From contig CAZBED010000001.1 in assembly GCA_964490845.1 (NCBI GenBank), positions 620,001 to 684,000 of the forward strand: a DNA stretch of 64,000 nucleotides, read 5' to 3'. This stretch comes from JADJSS01 sp964490845. Its GTDB lineage: Bacteria > Bacteroidota > Bacteroidia > Chitinophagales > JADIYW01. Shown here in pieces: positions 1 to 9,252 of this stretch. Below the pieces are notes generated by a model. It saw nothing but the letters and a program-made list of their open reading frames with translations, was not told where the DNA came from and made no database searches. The position numbers and the translations under genes are program-made. Positions within the stretch are counted from its first letter, which is position 1. Every line of letters begins with the position of its first letter.

Positions 1-29
1 GATACTAACATCTGTGTGTGGAATTTATC

Positions 30-47
30 TCGGATAAAAACATCCGA
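30..47. promoter_or_regulatory. Inverted repeat upstream of the Rrf2 regulator gene
   Basis: The sequence TCGGAT-N6-ATCCGA forms a perfect 6-bp dyad 38 bases before the ATG of the Rrf2-family gene. Rrf2 regulators commonly bind dyads in their own promoters, so this is a candidate autoregulatory site. It does not match the well-known NsrR consensus, so the assignment is inference. Confidence 0.3.
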
Positions 48-84
48 TATGATTTTTTTTGTATATTTAAGTATAATTTAAACC

Positions 85-519
85 ATGTTTTCCAAAGCTT
101 GCGAATACGCCATCCGGGCAACCATCTACATCGCGGAACAATCCCAGGAGCACCATCGGGTAAGCCTGAAAGATATAGCCCGGGAGATAGATTCACCGGA
201 GGCTTTCACGGCGAAAATCCTGCAACAGCTGGTCAAAAACAATATCATCTATTCCACGAAGGGCGCCACGGGCGGATTTGAAATAGATGCCGTAAAAATG
301 AAAACGGTTAAACTATCTGATATCGTATTGGCTATAGACGGTGACAGCATCTATAAACTTTGTGCGCTGGGGTTAAATGACTGTTCGGAAGAGTACCCTT
401 GCCCGGTGCATCATAAATTCAAACATATCAAAAAAGATATTCGGGGAATGTTGGAGAATACGAATGTCTTGGAGATGTCCAATGGGTTGAAAGAGGGACT
501 AACCTGCCTTAAATTTTGA
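85..519 (+). CDS. Rrf2-family Fe-S transcriptional regulator (NsrR/IscR-like)
   Basis: This is a 144-residue winged-helix regulator of the Rrf2 family. The N-terminus (MFSKACEYAIRATIYIA) and the segment with SPEAFTAKILQQL and TKGATGGF are the canonical Rrf2 helix-turn-helix and wing. Three cysteines at C93, C100 and C106 (C-X6-C-X5-C) sit where NsrR, IscR and RsrR bind a redox- or NO-sensitive Fe-S cluster, so cluster binding is expected. It lies 27 bp before the RIC gene on the same strand and probably forms an operon with it. Together with the nor genes at 7.5-11.9 kb this suggests NO sensing. Whether it acts as NsrR or as a general Fe-S stress regulator cannot be decided from sequence. Confidence 0.9.
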   Translation: MFSKACEYAIRATIYIAEQSQEHHRVSLKDIAREIDSPEAFTAKILQQLVKNNIIYSTKGATGGFEIDAVKMKTVKLSDIVLAIDGDSIYKLCALGLNDCSEEYPCPVHHKFKHIKKDIRGMLENTNVLEMSNGLKEGLTCLKF

Positions 520-546
520 TTTTTTAAACACATTAAAATAATTACA

Positions 547-1281
547 ATGAACATTACAGACGAAAATAAAATCGGAGAACTGGTAGCACAGAACTACCGT
601 ACTGCTTCCGTATTCAAAAAGCACAGGATAGACTTTTGCTGCAAGGGCAACCGCAGTATCAAAGAAGTGTGCGACGACAAGAATATAGATATGCATGCAC
701 TCCTGCATGAGTTAAAAGCTGTAGTGAAGCAGGATGATTCCGGTTCCATTGATTTCAATTCATGGGATCTGGATCTGCTGGCTGACTATATCGAAAAGAA
801 ACATCATCGATATGTAGAAGAACACATCCCGATGCTGCAGCAATACCTCCATAAACTATGCAGGGTTCATGGCGACCGGCATCCGGAACTGTTGGAAATC
901 AATGACCACTTCAATCAATGTGCAGGCGCACTTACTGCTCACATGAAAAAAGAAGAATTGGTCTTATTCCCTTTTATCCGGAAAATGGTGAAATCCAAAC
1001 AAACACATGATAGCCTGGCAACTCCGCATTTCGGTACGGTGGAGAACCCTGTTCGCATGATGATGCATGAACACGATGTGGAAGGCGAACGGTTCAGGAC
1101 AATCGCCCGCTTAAGCAATCAGTATACTCCGCCGGACGATGCCTGCAACACCTACAGGGTGACCTATAACCTGTTGCAGGAATTTGAGAACGATTTACAC
1201 TTGCACATTCACCTGGAAAATAATATCTTATTCCCTAAAGCAGTGGAATTGGAATCTTTTCTCAACGTACCTATTCAATAA
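547..1281 (+). CDS. ric: Iron-sulfur cluster repair di-iron protein RIC (ScdA/YtfE type)
   Basis: This 244-residue protein has two parts. An N-terminal ScdA_N domain carries the signature DFCCKGN near residues 29-35. A hemerythrin-like four-helix domain follows, with the expected His/Glu ligands: HHRYVEEH near residue 85, HMKKEE, MMHEHD, and HLHIHLENNILFP near the end. RIC proteins repair Fe-S clusters damaged by NO or oxidants and can hold a di-iron centre. The gene directly follows the Rrf2 regulator and is followed after 28 bp by a class II ribonucleotide reductase. The length matches the two-domain family, and the start is the first ATG. Confidence 0.94.
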   Translation: MNITDENKIGELVAQNYRTASVFKKHRIDFCCKGNRSIKEVCDDKNIDMHALLHELKAVVKQDDSGSIDFNSWDLDLLADYIEKKHHRYVEEHIPMLQQYLHKLCRVHGDRHPELLEINDHFNQCAGALTAHMKKEELVLFPFIRKMVKSKQTHDSLATPHFGTVENPVRMMMHEHDVEGERFRTIARLSNQYTPPDDACNTYRVTYNLLQEFENDLHLHIHLENNILFPKAVELESFLNVPIQ

Positions 1282-1309
1282 AATTTCCAAAACCCCTAAA
1301 AATAAAACC

Positions 1310-3316
1310 ATGCTAAAATTTAAATTAGACGAAGACTTCATCCAGCAATATGCGGATATCACCCCCGATTTCGGCTACAACGGCTTAGGCCTGCTCACCT
1401 ATTACCGGACCTACTCTCGCCTCAAGGCGGACGGAACCAATGAGCAATGGTTTGAAACGGTCAGGCGTGTCGTGGAAGGCGCTTATACCCTCCAGAAAGA
1501 ACACATCCAAAACAATGAACTCGGCTGGAACAACCGCAAAGCGCAGCAATCCGCGCAGGAAATGTATGACCGCATATTTAAGATGAAATTTATCCCTCCC
1601 GGCAGAATGTTGTGGGCGCTGGGTACTGATATTATTCATACCAAACGGGTGGGACAGGCATTATTTAACTGCGCGTTTGTATCGACGGAAAATATGGGTA
1701 AGTCTCTGGATGAAGCCATCAAACCTTTCGCCTTTATGATGGATATGAGCATGGTGGGTGTTGGTGTAGGTTTTGATGTGGAAGGCGCAAAAAAAATAGA
1801 AGTCAACAAACCCGACAGTCACCATACCGAAAACTTTGTGATACCTGATTCAAGAGAAGGCTGGGTCATGAGTCTGGAGAAATTGCTGTTTAGTTATTTT
1901 GCTAAAAACTTCGGTTTTAACAAGACCAATGCTGTAGCTTTCAACTATGAAGAGATTCGTCCCGCCGGCCTTCCGATAAAAGGTTTTGGCGGCACCTCCT
2001 CCGGCCCTGCTCCTCTTATCAAGATGCACGAGCAAATCCGTGAAGTGCTGGACAACCTTGACGGAAAACCTGTTACCATCACAGCTATCACCGATATCAT
2101 GAACATGATAGGCCAATGTGTGGTAGCCGGCAATGTCCGGAGAACAGCGCAGATAGCATTAGGCAAACTTAATAACACAGAATACCGAAAATTAAAGGAT
2201 TATCGCTGGAACAACGAAAAAGGTACATACGAGGGTACCATGGCACACCGGGCTGCATGGGGATGGGCTTCCAACAACAGTGTTCTGGTTGACATTAATT
2301 CGGATTTTGAAGAAGTGGCGAGACAAACCGCCATCAATGGAGAGCCGGGCTATGTATTCATGGATAACATCCGGAATTTTTCCAGAATGTGTGACCCGGC
2401 AGACTACAAGGATAAAAAAGCAAAAGGTACCAATCCCTGCGGTGAACAGACATTAGAGTCGTATGAGCTGTGCTGCCTGGTGGAAACGTTCCCATCCCGT
2501 GCCGAATCGAAAGAAGATTACATCCGTACCTTGAAATTTGCGTATTTGTTAGGAAAGACGGCCACATTAGTAAATACAACCTGGCATGAAACCAACCGTG
2601 TACAGAAACGCAACAGACGTATCGGTACATCGGTTTCCGGTATTACCAACTTTATTGAGAAACATTCTCTCGAAACATTGCGGGTATGGCTGGATTCGGG
2701 TTACAAAGAAATACAACGCTGGGACGACATCTATTCTTCCTGGTTATGTGTTCCAAAAAGTATCAAAACCACCAGTGTAAAACCAAGCGGTACAGTGAGC
2801 CTGCTGGCTGGTGTAAACCCGGGTTGCCATTTTCCTGAATTCGATTACTACATACGCAGAGTGCGGATAGCTAAGTCATCCACATTGATTCCTTCATTAG
2901 TGGAAGCCGGATTCAAAATTGAAGACGATGTTGTAGACCCTTCTTCCGCCGTAGTGGAATTTCCGGTACATAATGAAGGAAAAAGCCTAAAAGACGTAAC
3001 CATTTGGGAACAGGTAGCATTGGCCGTATTTCTCCAGAAATACTGGTCAGACAATCAGGTTTCCTGTACCGTCACCTTCCGTCCGGAAGAAAGCAGCCAG
3101 ATTAAAACCGTGCTGGATTACTTCAAATACGACATGAAAGCCATCAGTTTTCTGCCAAAACTGGAATTGGGTGCCTATGCGCAAATGCCGTATGAAGCTA
3201 TTACAAAAGAAGTATATGAAGCATCCATAAAAAAGATAAAAACTATTACCTTTAAGAATATTTCGGAAGATGTGGAAGCGGAAAAATTCTGCACCACAGA
3301 CAAATGTTTAATTTAA
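1310..3316 (+). CDS. nrdJ: Adenosylcobalamin-dependent ribonucleoside-triphosphate reductase (class II)
   Basis: The product is a 668-residue monomeric class II ribonucleotide reductase of the Lactobacillus leichmannii RTPR type, which makes dNTPs using a thiyl radical generated from adenosylcobalamin. The visible active site is C121 (LFNCAFVST), the thiyl cysteine C377 in NPCGEQ, the partner cysteine at C388/C389, and the C-terminal redox pair C661-X4-C666. The open frame extends upstream to 1184, but that extension overlaps the ric gene out of frame and matches nothing expected. The ATG at 1310 (MLKFKLDEDF) follows an A-rich leader and gives the expected N-terminus. It is tightly linked to ric. 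Class II enzymes need no oxygen and have no tyrosyl radical for NO to quench. Confidence 0.93.
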   Translation: MLKFKLDEDFIQQYADITPDFGYNGLGLLTYYRTYSRLKADGTNEQWFETVRRVVEGAYTLQKEHIQNNELGWNNRKAQQSAQEMYDRIFKMKFIPPGRMLWALGTDIIHTKRVGQALFNCAFVSTENMGKSLDEAIKPFAFMMDMSMVGVGVGFDVEGAKKIEVNKPDSHHTENFVIPDSREGWVMSLEKLLFSYFAKNFGFNKTNAVAFNYEEIRPAGLPIKGFGGTSSGPAPLIKMHEQIREVLDNLDGKPVTITAITDIMNMIGQCVVAGNVRRTAQIALGKLNNTEYRKLKDYRWNNEKGTYEGTMAHRAAWGWASNNSVLVDINSDFEEVARQTAINGEPGYVFMDNIRNFSRMCDPADYKDKKAKGTNPCGEQTLESYELCCLVETFPSRAESKEDYIRTLKFAYLLGKTATLVNTTWHETNRVQKRNRRIGTSVSGITNFIEKHSLETLRVWLDSGYKEIQRWDDIYSSWLCVPKSIKTTSVKPSGTVSLLAGVNPGCHFPEFDYYIRRVRIAKSSTLIPSLVEAGFKIEDDVVDPSSAVVEFPVHNEGKSLKDVTIWEQVALAVFLQKYWSDNQVSCTVTFRPEESSQIKTVLDYFKYDMKAISFLPKLELGAYAQMPYEAITKEVYEASIKKIKTITFKNISEDVEAEKFCTTDKCLI

Positions 3317-3328
3317 AAATACCATACT

Positions 3329-5053
3329 ATGAATGGCGGAGAAATCATTGCGAAGGTTTTACAGAATCACGGCGTAAAATTTTTATTCACCCTTTGCGGA
3401 GGACATATATCTCCAATTTTTGTCAGCGCTGAAAAACTGGGCATCCGCGTAATAGACACCCGGCACGAAGTCAATGCGGTATTCGCCGCAGATGCGGTAT
3501 CGCGTTTAACAGGGATACCCGGTGTTGCAGCCGTGACTGCCGGCCCCGGCCTTACCAATACCATTACCGCTGTTAAAAATGCTTACCTTGCACAATCCCC
3601 CTTAATTCTCTTGGGTGGCGGTGCTGCCACTATTTTAAAGGGCAGGGGTTCCCTTCAGGATATTGACCAGATGAGCCTCATGAAACCCAATGTAAAATGG
3701 GCTGTCAGTATCTCTAAGGTAAAGGATATAATACCGACACTGGAAAAAGCATTCGATATAGCTCAGTCCGGCATTCCGGGGCCTGTTTTTGTGGAATGCC
3801 CGATTGACACACTTTATAACGAAGAGCTGGTGCGAGAATGGTATGGGGCAAAAAGCAAGGATGTACCTCCTAAAAACATACAGGAACGCGTGATTCAATG
3901 GTACATCAACCGTCATGCGAAAAAATTATTTGAAGGAAAAGATTCCGTGCAATTTAACCGACCGGAGCCTGTTTCCTATCCCAAACACAGTTATTATGAC
4001 CTTGACCGTGCAGTAACAAAATTAAAAAAGGCGAAAAGGCCCGTTATGCTGGTAGGCAGCGGAGCGATGATGAACCCCCGAAAAGCAAATGAATTGGCTG
4101 CTGCAGTTACGTCATTAGGTATCCCTGTCTATCTCAGTGGTATGGGCAGAGGTTTATTGGGTAAAGAAAATAATCTGCAACTACGACACAAACGCAAAGA
4201 AGCCATCAAGGAGGCCGATTTGATTATTCTCGCAGGAGTACCCAATGACTTCCGGCTGGATTACGGCAACCACATCGGGCATCGTCCGTTTATTTCAATT
4301 AACCGGAGCAGAGAGGATTTGAACAAAAATAAACGGCCTAGTATTGGTGTGCTGGGAGACCCGCAGGATTTTTTGATTGAACTGTCAAAAAAGTTTCAGG
4401 GCGCATATCCTGAATGGATACAAAAACTTCGAGACAGAGATAATGAGCGGGAAAAAAGCATAGATGAACAAGCCGCTGCACCAATGAATGGAATGAATCC
4501 CATTCAGTTATTCCGCGAGCTGGATCCGCTACTGGACGATAACACCATTCTGGTCGCTGACGGCGGCGATTTTGTCGCCACCTCCGCTTATACGCTAAAA
4601 CCCCGTTCCCCTTTATCCTGGTTAGATCCGGGCGTATTCGGCACATTAGGTGTCGGTGCGGGGTTCGCATTAGGAGCGAAGTTGGTCTTTCCTCAAAAAG
4701 ACGTATGGATAATTTACGGAGATGGAAGTGCAGGCTACAGCCTGATGGAATATGATACGTTTGTTCGTCATAAGTTGCCCGTTATTTCACTGATTGGCAA
4801 TGATGCCTGCTGGGCACAGATCGCCCGCGACCAGGTAGATTTTCTTAAAAGCGACTGTGCCGTTCGCCTCGAACATTCCGATTACGATATGATTGGAAAA
4901 GCATTTGGCGCTGAAGGCGTTCGTGTCGATAATATGAAAACATTTTTGTGGGCAGGAAACGATGCAAAAGAAAAAAGCAGAAATGGCATCCCCTATATCA
5001 TTAATGCCATTATCGGCAGATCGGATTTCAGAAAAGGTTCTATCTCTATGTAA
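3329..5053 (+). CDS. ILVBL/HACL2-like thiamine-diphosphate enzyme (probable 2-hydroxyacyl-CoA lyase)
   Basis: This 574-residue ThDP enzyme has the three-domain acetolactate-synthase fold. The catalytic Glu is E47 (RHEVNA), and the ThDP motif is GDG at 464-466 with the closing Asn at N491. The stretches AAVTAGPGLTNT, GRGSLQDIDQMSL, SGIPGPVFVECPID and VIQWYINRHAKKLF resemble, as I recall it, animal ILVBL (HACL2), which cleaves 2-hydroxyacyl-CoA to formyl-CoA and a shortened aldehyde in alpha-oxidation. They are less like true IlvB, and no regulatory subunit or ilv gene is nearby. It has no membrane anchor, unlike the animal protein. It sits 15 bp before a hydrolase gene and is followed by a long-chain acyl-CoA synthetase. 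The family call is firm; the substrate is inferred. Confidence 0.8.
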   Translation: MNGGEIIAKVLQNHGVKFLFTLCGGHISPIFVSAEKLGIRVIDTRHEVNAVFAADAVSRLTGIPGVAAVTAGPGLTNTITAVKNAYLAQSPLILLGGGAATILKGRGSLQDIDQMSLMKPNVKWAVSISKVKDIIPTLEKAFDIAQSGIPGPVFVECPIDTLYNEELVREWYGAKSKDVPPKNIQERVIQWYINRHAKKLFEGKDSVQFNRPEPVSYPKHSYYDLDRAVTKLKKAKRPVMLVGSGAMMNPRKANELAAAVTSLGIPVYLSGMGRGLLGKENNLQLRHKRKEAIKEADLIILAGVPNDFRLDYGNHIGHRPFISINRSREDLNKNKRPSIGVLGDPQDFLIELSKKFQGAYPEWIQKLRDRDNEREKSIDEQAAAPMNGMNPIQLFRELDPLLDDNTILVADGGDFVATSAYTLKPRSPLSWLDPGVFGTLGVGAGFALGAKLVFPQKDVWIIYGDGSAGYSLMEYDTFVRHKLPVISLIGNDACWAQIARDQVDFLKSDCAVRLEHSDYDMIGKAFGAEGVRVDNMKTFLWAGNDAKEKSRNGIPYIINAIIGRSDFRKGSISM

Positions 5054-5068
5054 TAAAATACTCATAGT

Positions 5069-5620
5069 ATGACTTCATTAGGCTTATTAAAAAGGGAAAA
5101 AACGGCATTGATGGTCATTGATGTGCAGGAACGGCTGATGCCCGTCATCAACAACGGCGAACAGGTATTGGCGAATGTCAATCGATTAATAAAAGGCGCA
5201 GATGTATTGAAAGTTCCGGTCATCATTACAGAGCAATATCCGAAAGGATTGGGCAATACCTGCAAAGAACTGGAATTACCGGATAATGCACCCATTATCG
5301 AAAAAATGTGTTTCAGCTGCATGTTGTCTGCATCGGTTACCATGCAGTTGCAGCATTTGAATGTCAACGCGTTGCTTCTCTGCGGAGTAGAGTCTCACAT
5401 TTGTGTTTTTAAAACAGCTTTAGATGCCCTGAAACTGGGCTTTGAAGTACATGTGATAGCAGATGCCGTTTCTTCCAGAACACCGGACAATAAAAGTATC
5501 GCTTTAGAACGGCTCAGACAGGCGGGCGCTTTTATCGTTTCCACGGAAATGATATTATTCCAATTGCTGGATGAAGCCGGTACCGATGAATTCAAGGCCA
5601 TCAGCAGGCTTATAAAATAA
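5069..5620 (+). CDS. Isochorismatase-family cysteine hydrolase
   Basis: The 183-residue single-domain protein has the isochorismatase (cysteine hydrolase) fold. The catalytic triad is visible as D18 (VIDVQERL), K79 (EKMCFSC) and C112 (CGVESHIC); the cis-peptide motif GVESHICV is typical. It resembles the ISOC1/ISOC2 and YcaC-like group more than true isochorismatases, which act in siderophore synthesis, and no siderophore genes are present. The substrate is unknown. It lies 15 bp after the HACL2-like gene and 26 bp before the acyl-CoA synthetase, so all three are probably co-transcribed. Confidence 0.85.
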   Translation: MTSLGLLKREKTALMVIDVQERLMPVINNGEQVLANVNRLIKGADVLKVPVIITEQYPKGLGNTCKELELPDNAPIIEKMCFSCMLSASVTMQLQHLNVNALLLCGVESHICVFKTALDALKLGFEVHVIADAVSSRTPDNKSIALERLRQAGAFIVSTEMILFQLLDEAGTDEFKAISRLIK

Positions 5621-5646
5621 TTGAGAATCTCATAAATTCAATAAAA

Positions 5647-7419
5647 ATGGAAGCTAAACGCCTATTTGATTTACTCACCATTCAGGTAGAAAGTAATCCG
5701 AACAGTTATTTTCTGTCATCCAAGACAGAGGGCAAATGGAATCATTATTCATTTTCAGAAGTACAATTTATTGCTGACAGAGTCAGCCAGTTATTGCTGA
5801 ATCTGGGCCTGAATAAAGAGGATAAGATTGCTATCATTTCCGTAAACAGACCTGAGTGGAATTTTACAGATTTCGGCGCACAGCAAATCGGAGTAACGGT
5901 AGTACCCATGTATCCTACCATTTCCGAAAATGATTATGAATATATTTTTAAGGATGCTGAAATAAAATATGCATTTATCGGCGACAGTTCCATTCTTCAG
6001 AAAGTAAAACCCTTACTGATAAAATGTCCGTCACTTAAAGGAATTTACTCTTTTGACAAAAACACGGACACGGAATATTTCTGGGACGCCTTGCCGGAAG
6101 CACCCCACCAGGAAGCAATTGATTTTAAAAAAGAGGACATACATGAAGAAGAACTGGCTACCATCATCTATACATCCGGTACCACAGGAAATCCGAAGGG
6201 AGTAATGCTCACGCACAAGAATATAGTCTCGAATGTAATGAGTGTTAAAGAAGTGACACCGTTTGGATACGGAGAAAAAGCGCTAAGTTTCCTGCCTTTA
6301 TGCCACAGCTTTGAACGCATGGTATGCTATGCCTATCTTTCTTTCGGCATACATATTCATTACGCCGAGAGTTTGGAAACCATAGCCGACAACCTCCAGG
6401 AAGTAAAGCCGTTCTGCTTTACCACCGTGCCACGCTTGCTGGAGAAAGTATATGAAAAGATAATGGCAAAAGGCGCTGCATTAACAGGGTTGAAGAAAAA
6501 ATTGTTTTATTGGGCAATGGATTTGGGTGCGCAATACGAAATCGGGAAAGATAAAGGCTGGTGGTACAATCAGCAACTGGCGATAGCCCGGAAATTAGTT
6601 TTCAGCAAATGGCAGGAAGCCTTAGGCGGCAATGTACATTTTATCATAACAGGTGCCGCCGCCATGCAACCGCGCCTGATTACTTTATTTACCGCAGCCG
6701 GCATTAATGTGCTGGAAGGATATGGCCTTACGGAAACCGCGCCCGTATTGTGCTGCAATCAGGTGGACGAGGAAAGACGCTGTATCGGAACTGTAGGCAT
6801 CCCTATTCCCGGCGTTACCATAAAACTCGCCGAAGACGGTGAAATCCTCGCAAAAGGGCCTAATATCATGAAAGGTTATTACAAACGCCCGGATCTGACC
6901 GCTGAAGTCATTGACACCAATGGCTGGTTCCATTCCGGAGATATCGGCACCTGGATAGAACAAAACGGAAATCGTTTTTTAAAAATTACTGACCGAAAAA
7001 AAGAACTTTTTAAAACAGCCGGCGGAAAATATGTGGCACCACAGGTTATTGAAAACAAACTGAAAGAAAGCACCTACATCGAACAGATAATGGTAGTAGG
7101 CGGAGATGATAAGAAATTTGTTTCCGCGTTGATAGTTCCATCCTTCCCGCAGTTGGCGGTTTGGGCGATAAAAAACGGAATTACCGCAACCAGCAATGAA
7201 GCATTCGTACACGACAAAAAAATCCATGATCTGATTCATAAAGAAATAAAAAAATTCAATGAGTACTTCGGCCACTGGGAACAAGTGAAAAAATTCACCT
7301 TACTTCCTGATGACTGGACAGTGGAAAGTGGCGAACTGACCCCGACGATGAAGCCAAAGCGAAAGATCATTTCGGAAAAATTTCATACCGCTATTGAAGC
7401 GATGTATGCAGAAGAATAG
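5647..7419 (+). CDS. Long-chain fatty-acid--CoA ligase (AMP-forming)
   Basis: This 590-residue ANL-superfamily adenylating enzyme activates fatty acids to acyl-CoA with ATP. The P-loop YTSGTTGNPKGVMLTH lies near residue 175, with the core motif EGYGLTETAP, the hinge segment containing HSGDIG, and DRKKELFKTAGGKYVAP, as in bacterial and eukaryotic long-chain synthetases (FACL/ACSL group). It is the last gene of a plus-strand run and converges with norD, 58 bp away; no strong terminator hairpin was seen between them. The neighbourhood suggests it feeds acyl-CoA to the HACL2-like lyase and to the beta-oxidation operon at 55-61 kb. Confidence 0.92.
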   Translation: MEAKRLFDLLTIQVESNPNSYFLSSKTEGKWNHYSFSEVQFIADRVSQLLLNLGLNKEDKIAIISVNRPEWNFTDFGAQQIGVTVVPMYPTISENDYEYIFKDAEIKYAFIGDSSILQKVKPLLIKCPSLKGIYSFDKNTDTEYFWDALPEAPHQEAIDFKKEDIHEEELATIIYTSGTTGNPKGVMLTHKNIVSNVMSVKEVTPFGYGEKALSFLPLCHSFERMVCYAYLSFGIHIHYAESLETIADNLQEVKPFCFTTVPRLLEKVYEKIMAKGAALTGLKKKLFYWAMDLGAQYEIGKDKGWWYNQQLAIARKLVFSKWQEALGGNVHFIITGAAAMQPRLITLFTAAGINVLEGYGLTETAPVLCCNQVDEERRCIGTVGIPIPGVTIKLAEDGEILAKGPNIMKGYYKRPDLTAEVIDTNGWFHSGDIGTWIEQNGNRFLKITDRKKELFKTAGGKYVAPQVIENKLKESTYIEQIMVVGGDDKKFVSALIVPSFPQLAVWAIKNGITATSNEAFVHDKKIHDLIHKEIKKFNEYFGHWEQVKKFTLLPDDWTVESGELTPTMKPKRKIISEKFHTAIEAMYAEE

Positions 7420-7477
7420 AAAGAATGGAAATTATCCTTTTATCTGACAAGAATACTGTATATCTTTTTATTCAGTG

Positions 7478-9244
7478 TTAGGTCTGATACTTTATTCTTT
7501 CGTACAATTTCACCAGCGATGTCACCAGATCCGTTGGAGATGACACTATCTGATAATGATTCTGACCGAACATTTGCGGCAGGTAATATTTAGCAGAAGC
7601 CTCAATGGCCAAAGCGTATGAATTTATCTGATTTTGTTTTAATTCATGCAAGGCCTGACGCACATCCCGAATGCCGTATTTGCCTTCATATTTATCATAA
7701 TCATTGGGCTTTCCGTCTGATATCAGAATAATCCATTTGTTTTTGGACGGCCTGTTGTTCAGCAAAGCCCCGGAATGGCGCAACGCTGTACCTATTCGCG
7801 TAAAACCATTGGGAGTTATTTCTCCGATGCTGTATTTTGCCTTACTCCAGTCATCATCAAATCCTTTTACTGTCAGATAAGTTGAATAATTACGTGTCTT
7901 GGAATAAAAGCAATCAATGGCGAAATCAATATTAAATTCCTGTATGATTTCACCGAATAAGATGGCTACCTGTTTTTCTATGTCTATAATCCTGTTCCCA
8001 TTTACATATCCGTCACTCGACAGACTGATATCCAGCAGTAATAACAATGAAATATCTTTTTCTTTTTTTCTGTTGGAAATATAAATATTTTCGGAAGGGG
8101 TATGTCCGGAATGAACATCCACAAATAAATCGGTCACATTGTCTATATCAAATTCATTGCCCTGTGTTTGCCTTCGTTGCTGCTGCATTTTATTATTAAT
8201 GTTCGTCAGCATCTTTCGCAATCCTGTTAAAACACTAGTGTTCTGCGCTATGGTATTTTCATAGTATGTTACGTTGGAATCTGTTTGCCTTTTGGGATAT
8301 AATTTGCAGAAATCTTTCTTATACGTTCGCTTACTGGAATCCCATTCATCATAAGGAATAAAAAAACTATCCAGCCTTACATCATCACTCTCCGATACGG
8401 TTGTATTCTCGACAAAGTCGGACTGATAAACACTATGCGAAGTATCATCCGTCCTGACTGTATATTTCATATTGAGCTCATCTAATGCATCCTGATGTTT
8501 TTCTAGCTCATCTTCGCCGTCAAAGTCGCGCCACACGCCACTAAATTCTTCAGCTGTTTCTACCTTTTCAAAATTATGTGTCAGCACATAATCTTCCTGC
8601 TGCTTTTTATCTATTTCGATACTGACGACCTCCTCTACCGGCTTTGCTTTGAGAATCGTTTTAGTGGTATTTCCCTCTGCTGACTTGACTTTATCGGTAA
8701 AATTTCGCAGTTGTTTATCTCCTGTTTCTTCTTTTTCATTCTTCATCCATTTTCCATACAGCCACGAATAATCAGGCAATGATTTTTCGGGTGTCTGAGC
8801 GGTTATTCTGTCTTTAAATTCATAAAACATGGTTTCTGTAACCGGATATTCCAGAAATAAGACGGACAATACTTTATCAGCATACTCTGTTGCTTTACGG
8901 GAAGCATCCTCAGAAGAAAAAGTATCGCGATAATCCCAGTTGTAGCCTAGCTTCTTTTGAATGGTCAGATAGAGCACCCTGAAAAAATAGAAAGAGATAT
9001 TCTGTTCCAGTGTCTCAAAGGCAGAGAAGGAAACCGGAAGAAAAAAATTATTGTTTTTATATCCCCCTTCCCTTTCCGCCGTATAAATTTCAATGGGAGC
9101 GCCGGTGGTTGCACAGGCCAGTATCGTCAGTCTGGATTTCAGCTCCTCGAGTATGGCGGTTTTGTTCTGAATATCGGCGGGTATCTTCTTTTTACGTTGA
9201 AAATACTTTACAAATTTTCCATATAGATATTCATCGAGTTCCAT
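7478..9244 (-). CDS. norD: Nitric oxide reductase activation protein NorD (VWA domain)
   Basis: This 588-residue cytoplasmic protein has a C-terminal von Willebrand factor A domain. The MIDAS motif DISLSSD is visible, followed by the conserved ISDGKPNDYDKYEGKYGIRD segment typical of NorD. The middle part is acidic and probably flexible. NorD works with the MoxR-type ATPase NorQ to insert non-heme iron into the NorB catalytic site. It is the last gene of the norC-norB-norQ-norD run, 8 bp after norQ. The family assignment rests on both the VWA motif and the operon. Confidence 0.9.
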   Translation of the reverse strand: MELDEYLYGKFVKYFQRKKKIPADIQNKTAILEELKSRLTILACATTGAPIEIYTAEREGGYKNNNFFLPVSFSAFETLEQNISFYFFRVLYLTIQKKLGYNWDYRDTFSSEDASRKATEYADKVLSVLFLEYPVTETMFYEFKDRITAQTPEKSLPDYSWLYGKWMKNEKEETGDKQLRNFTDKVKSAEGNTTKTILKAKPVEEVVSIEIDKKQQEDYVLTHNFEKVETAEEFSGVWRDFDGEDELEKHQDALDELNMKYTVRTDDTSHSVYQSDFVENTTVSESDDVRLDSFFIPYDEWDSSKRTYKKDFCKLYPKRQTDSNVTYYENTIAQNTSVLTGLRKMLTNINNKMQQQRRQTQGNEFDIDNVTDLFVDVHSGHTPSENIYISNRKKEKDISLLLLLDISLSSDGYVNGNRIIDIEKQVAILFGEIIQEFNIDFAIDCFYSKTRNYSTYLTVKGFDDDWSKAKYSIGEITPNGFTRIGTALRHSGALLNNRPSKNKWIILISDGKPNDYDKYEGKYGIRDVRQALHELKQNQINSYALAIEASAKYYLPQMFGQNHYQIVSSPTDLVTSLVKLYERIKYQT

Positions 9245-9252
9245 GACACACT

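Noticed and set aside
1184..1309. N-terminal extension of the ribonucleotide reductase frame
   Set aside because: It overlaps the end of ric out of frame; the ATG at 1310 gives the expected family N-terminus.
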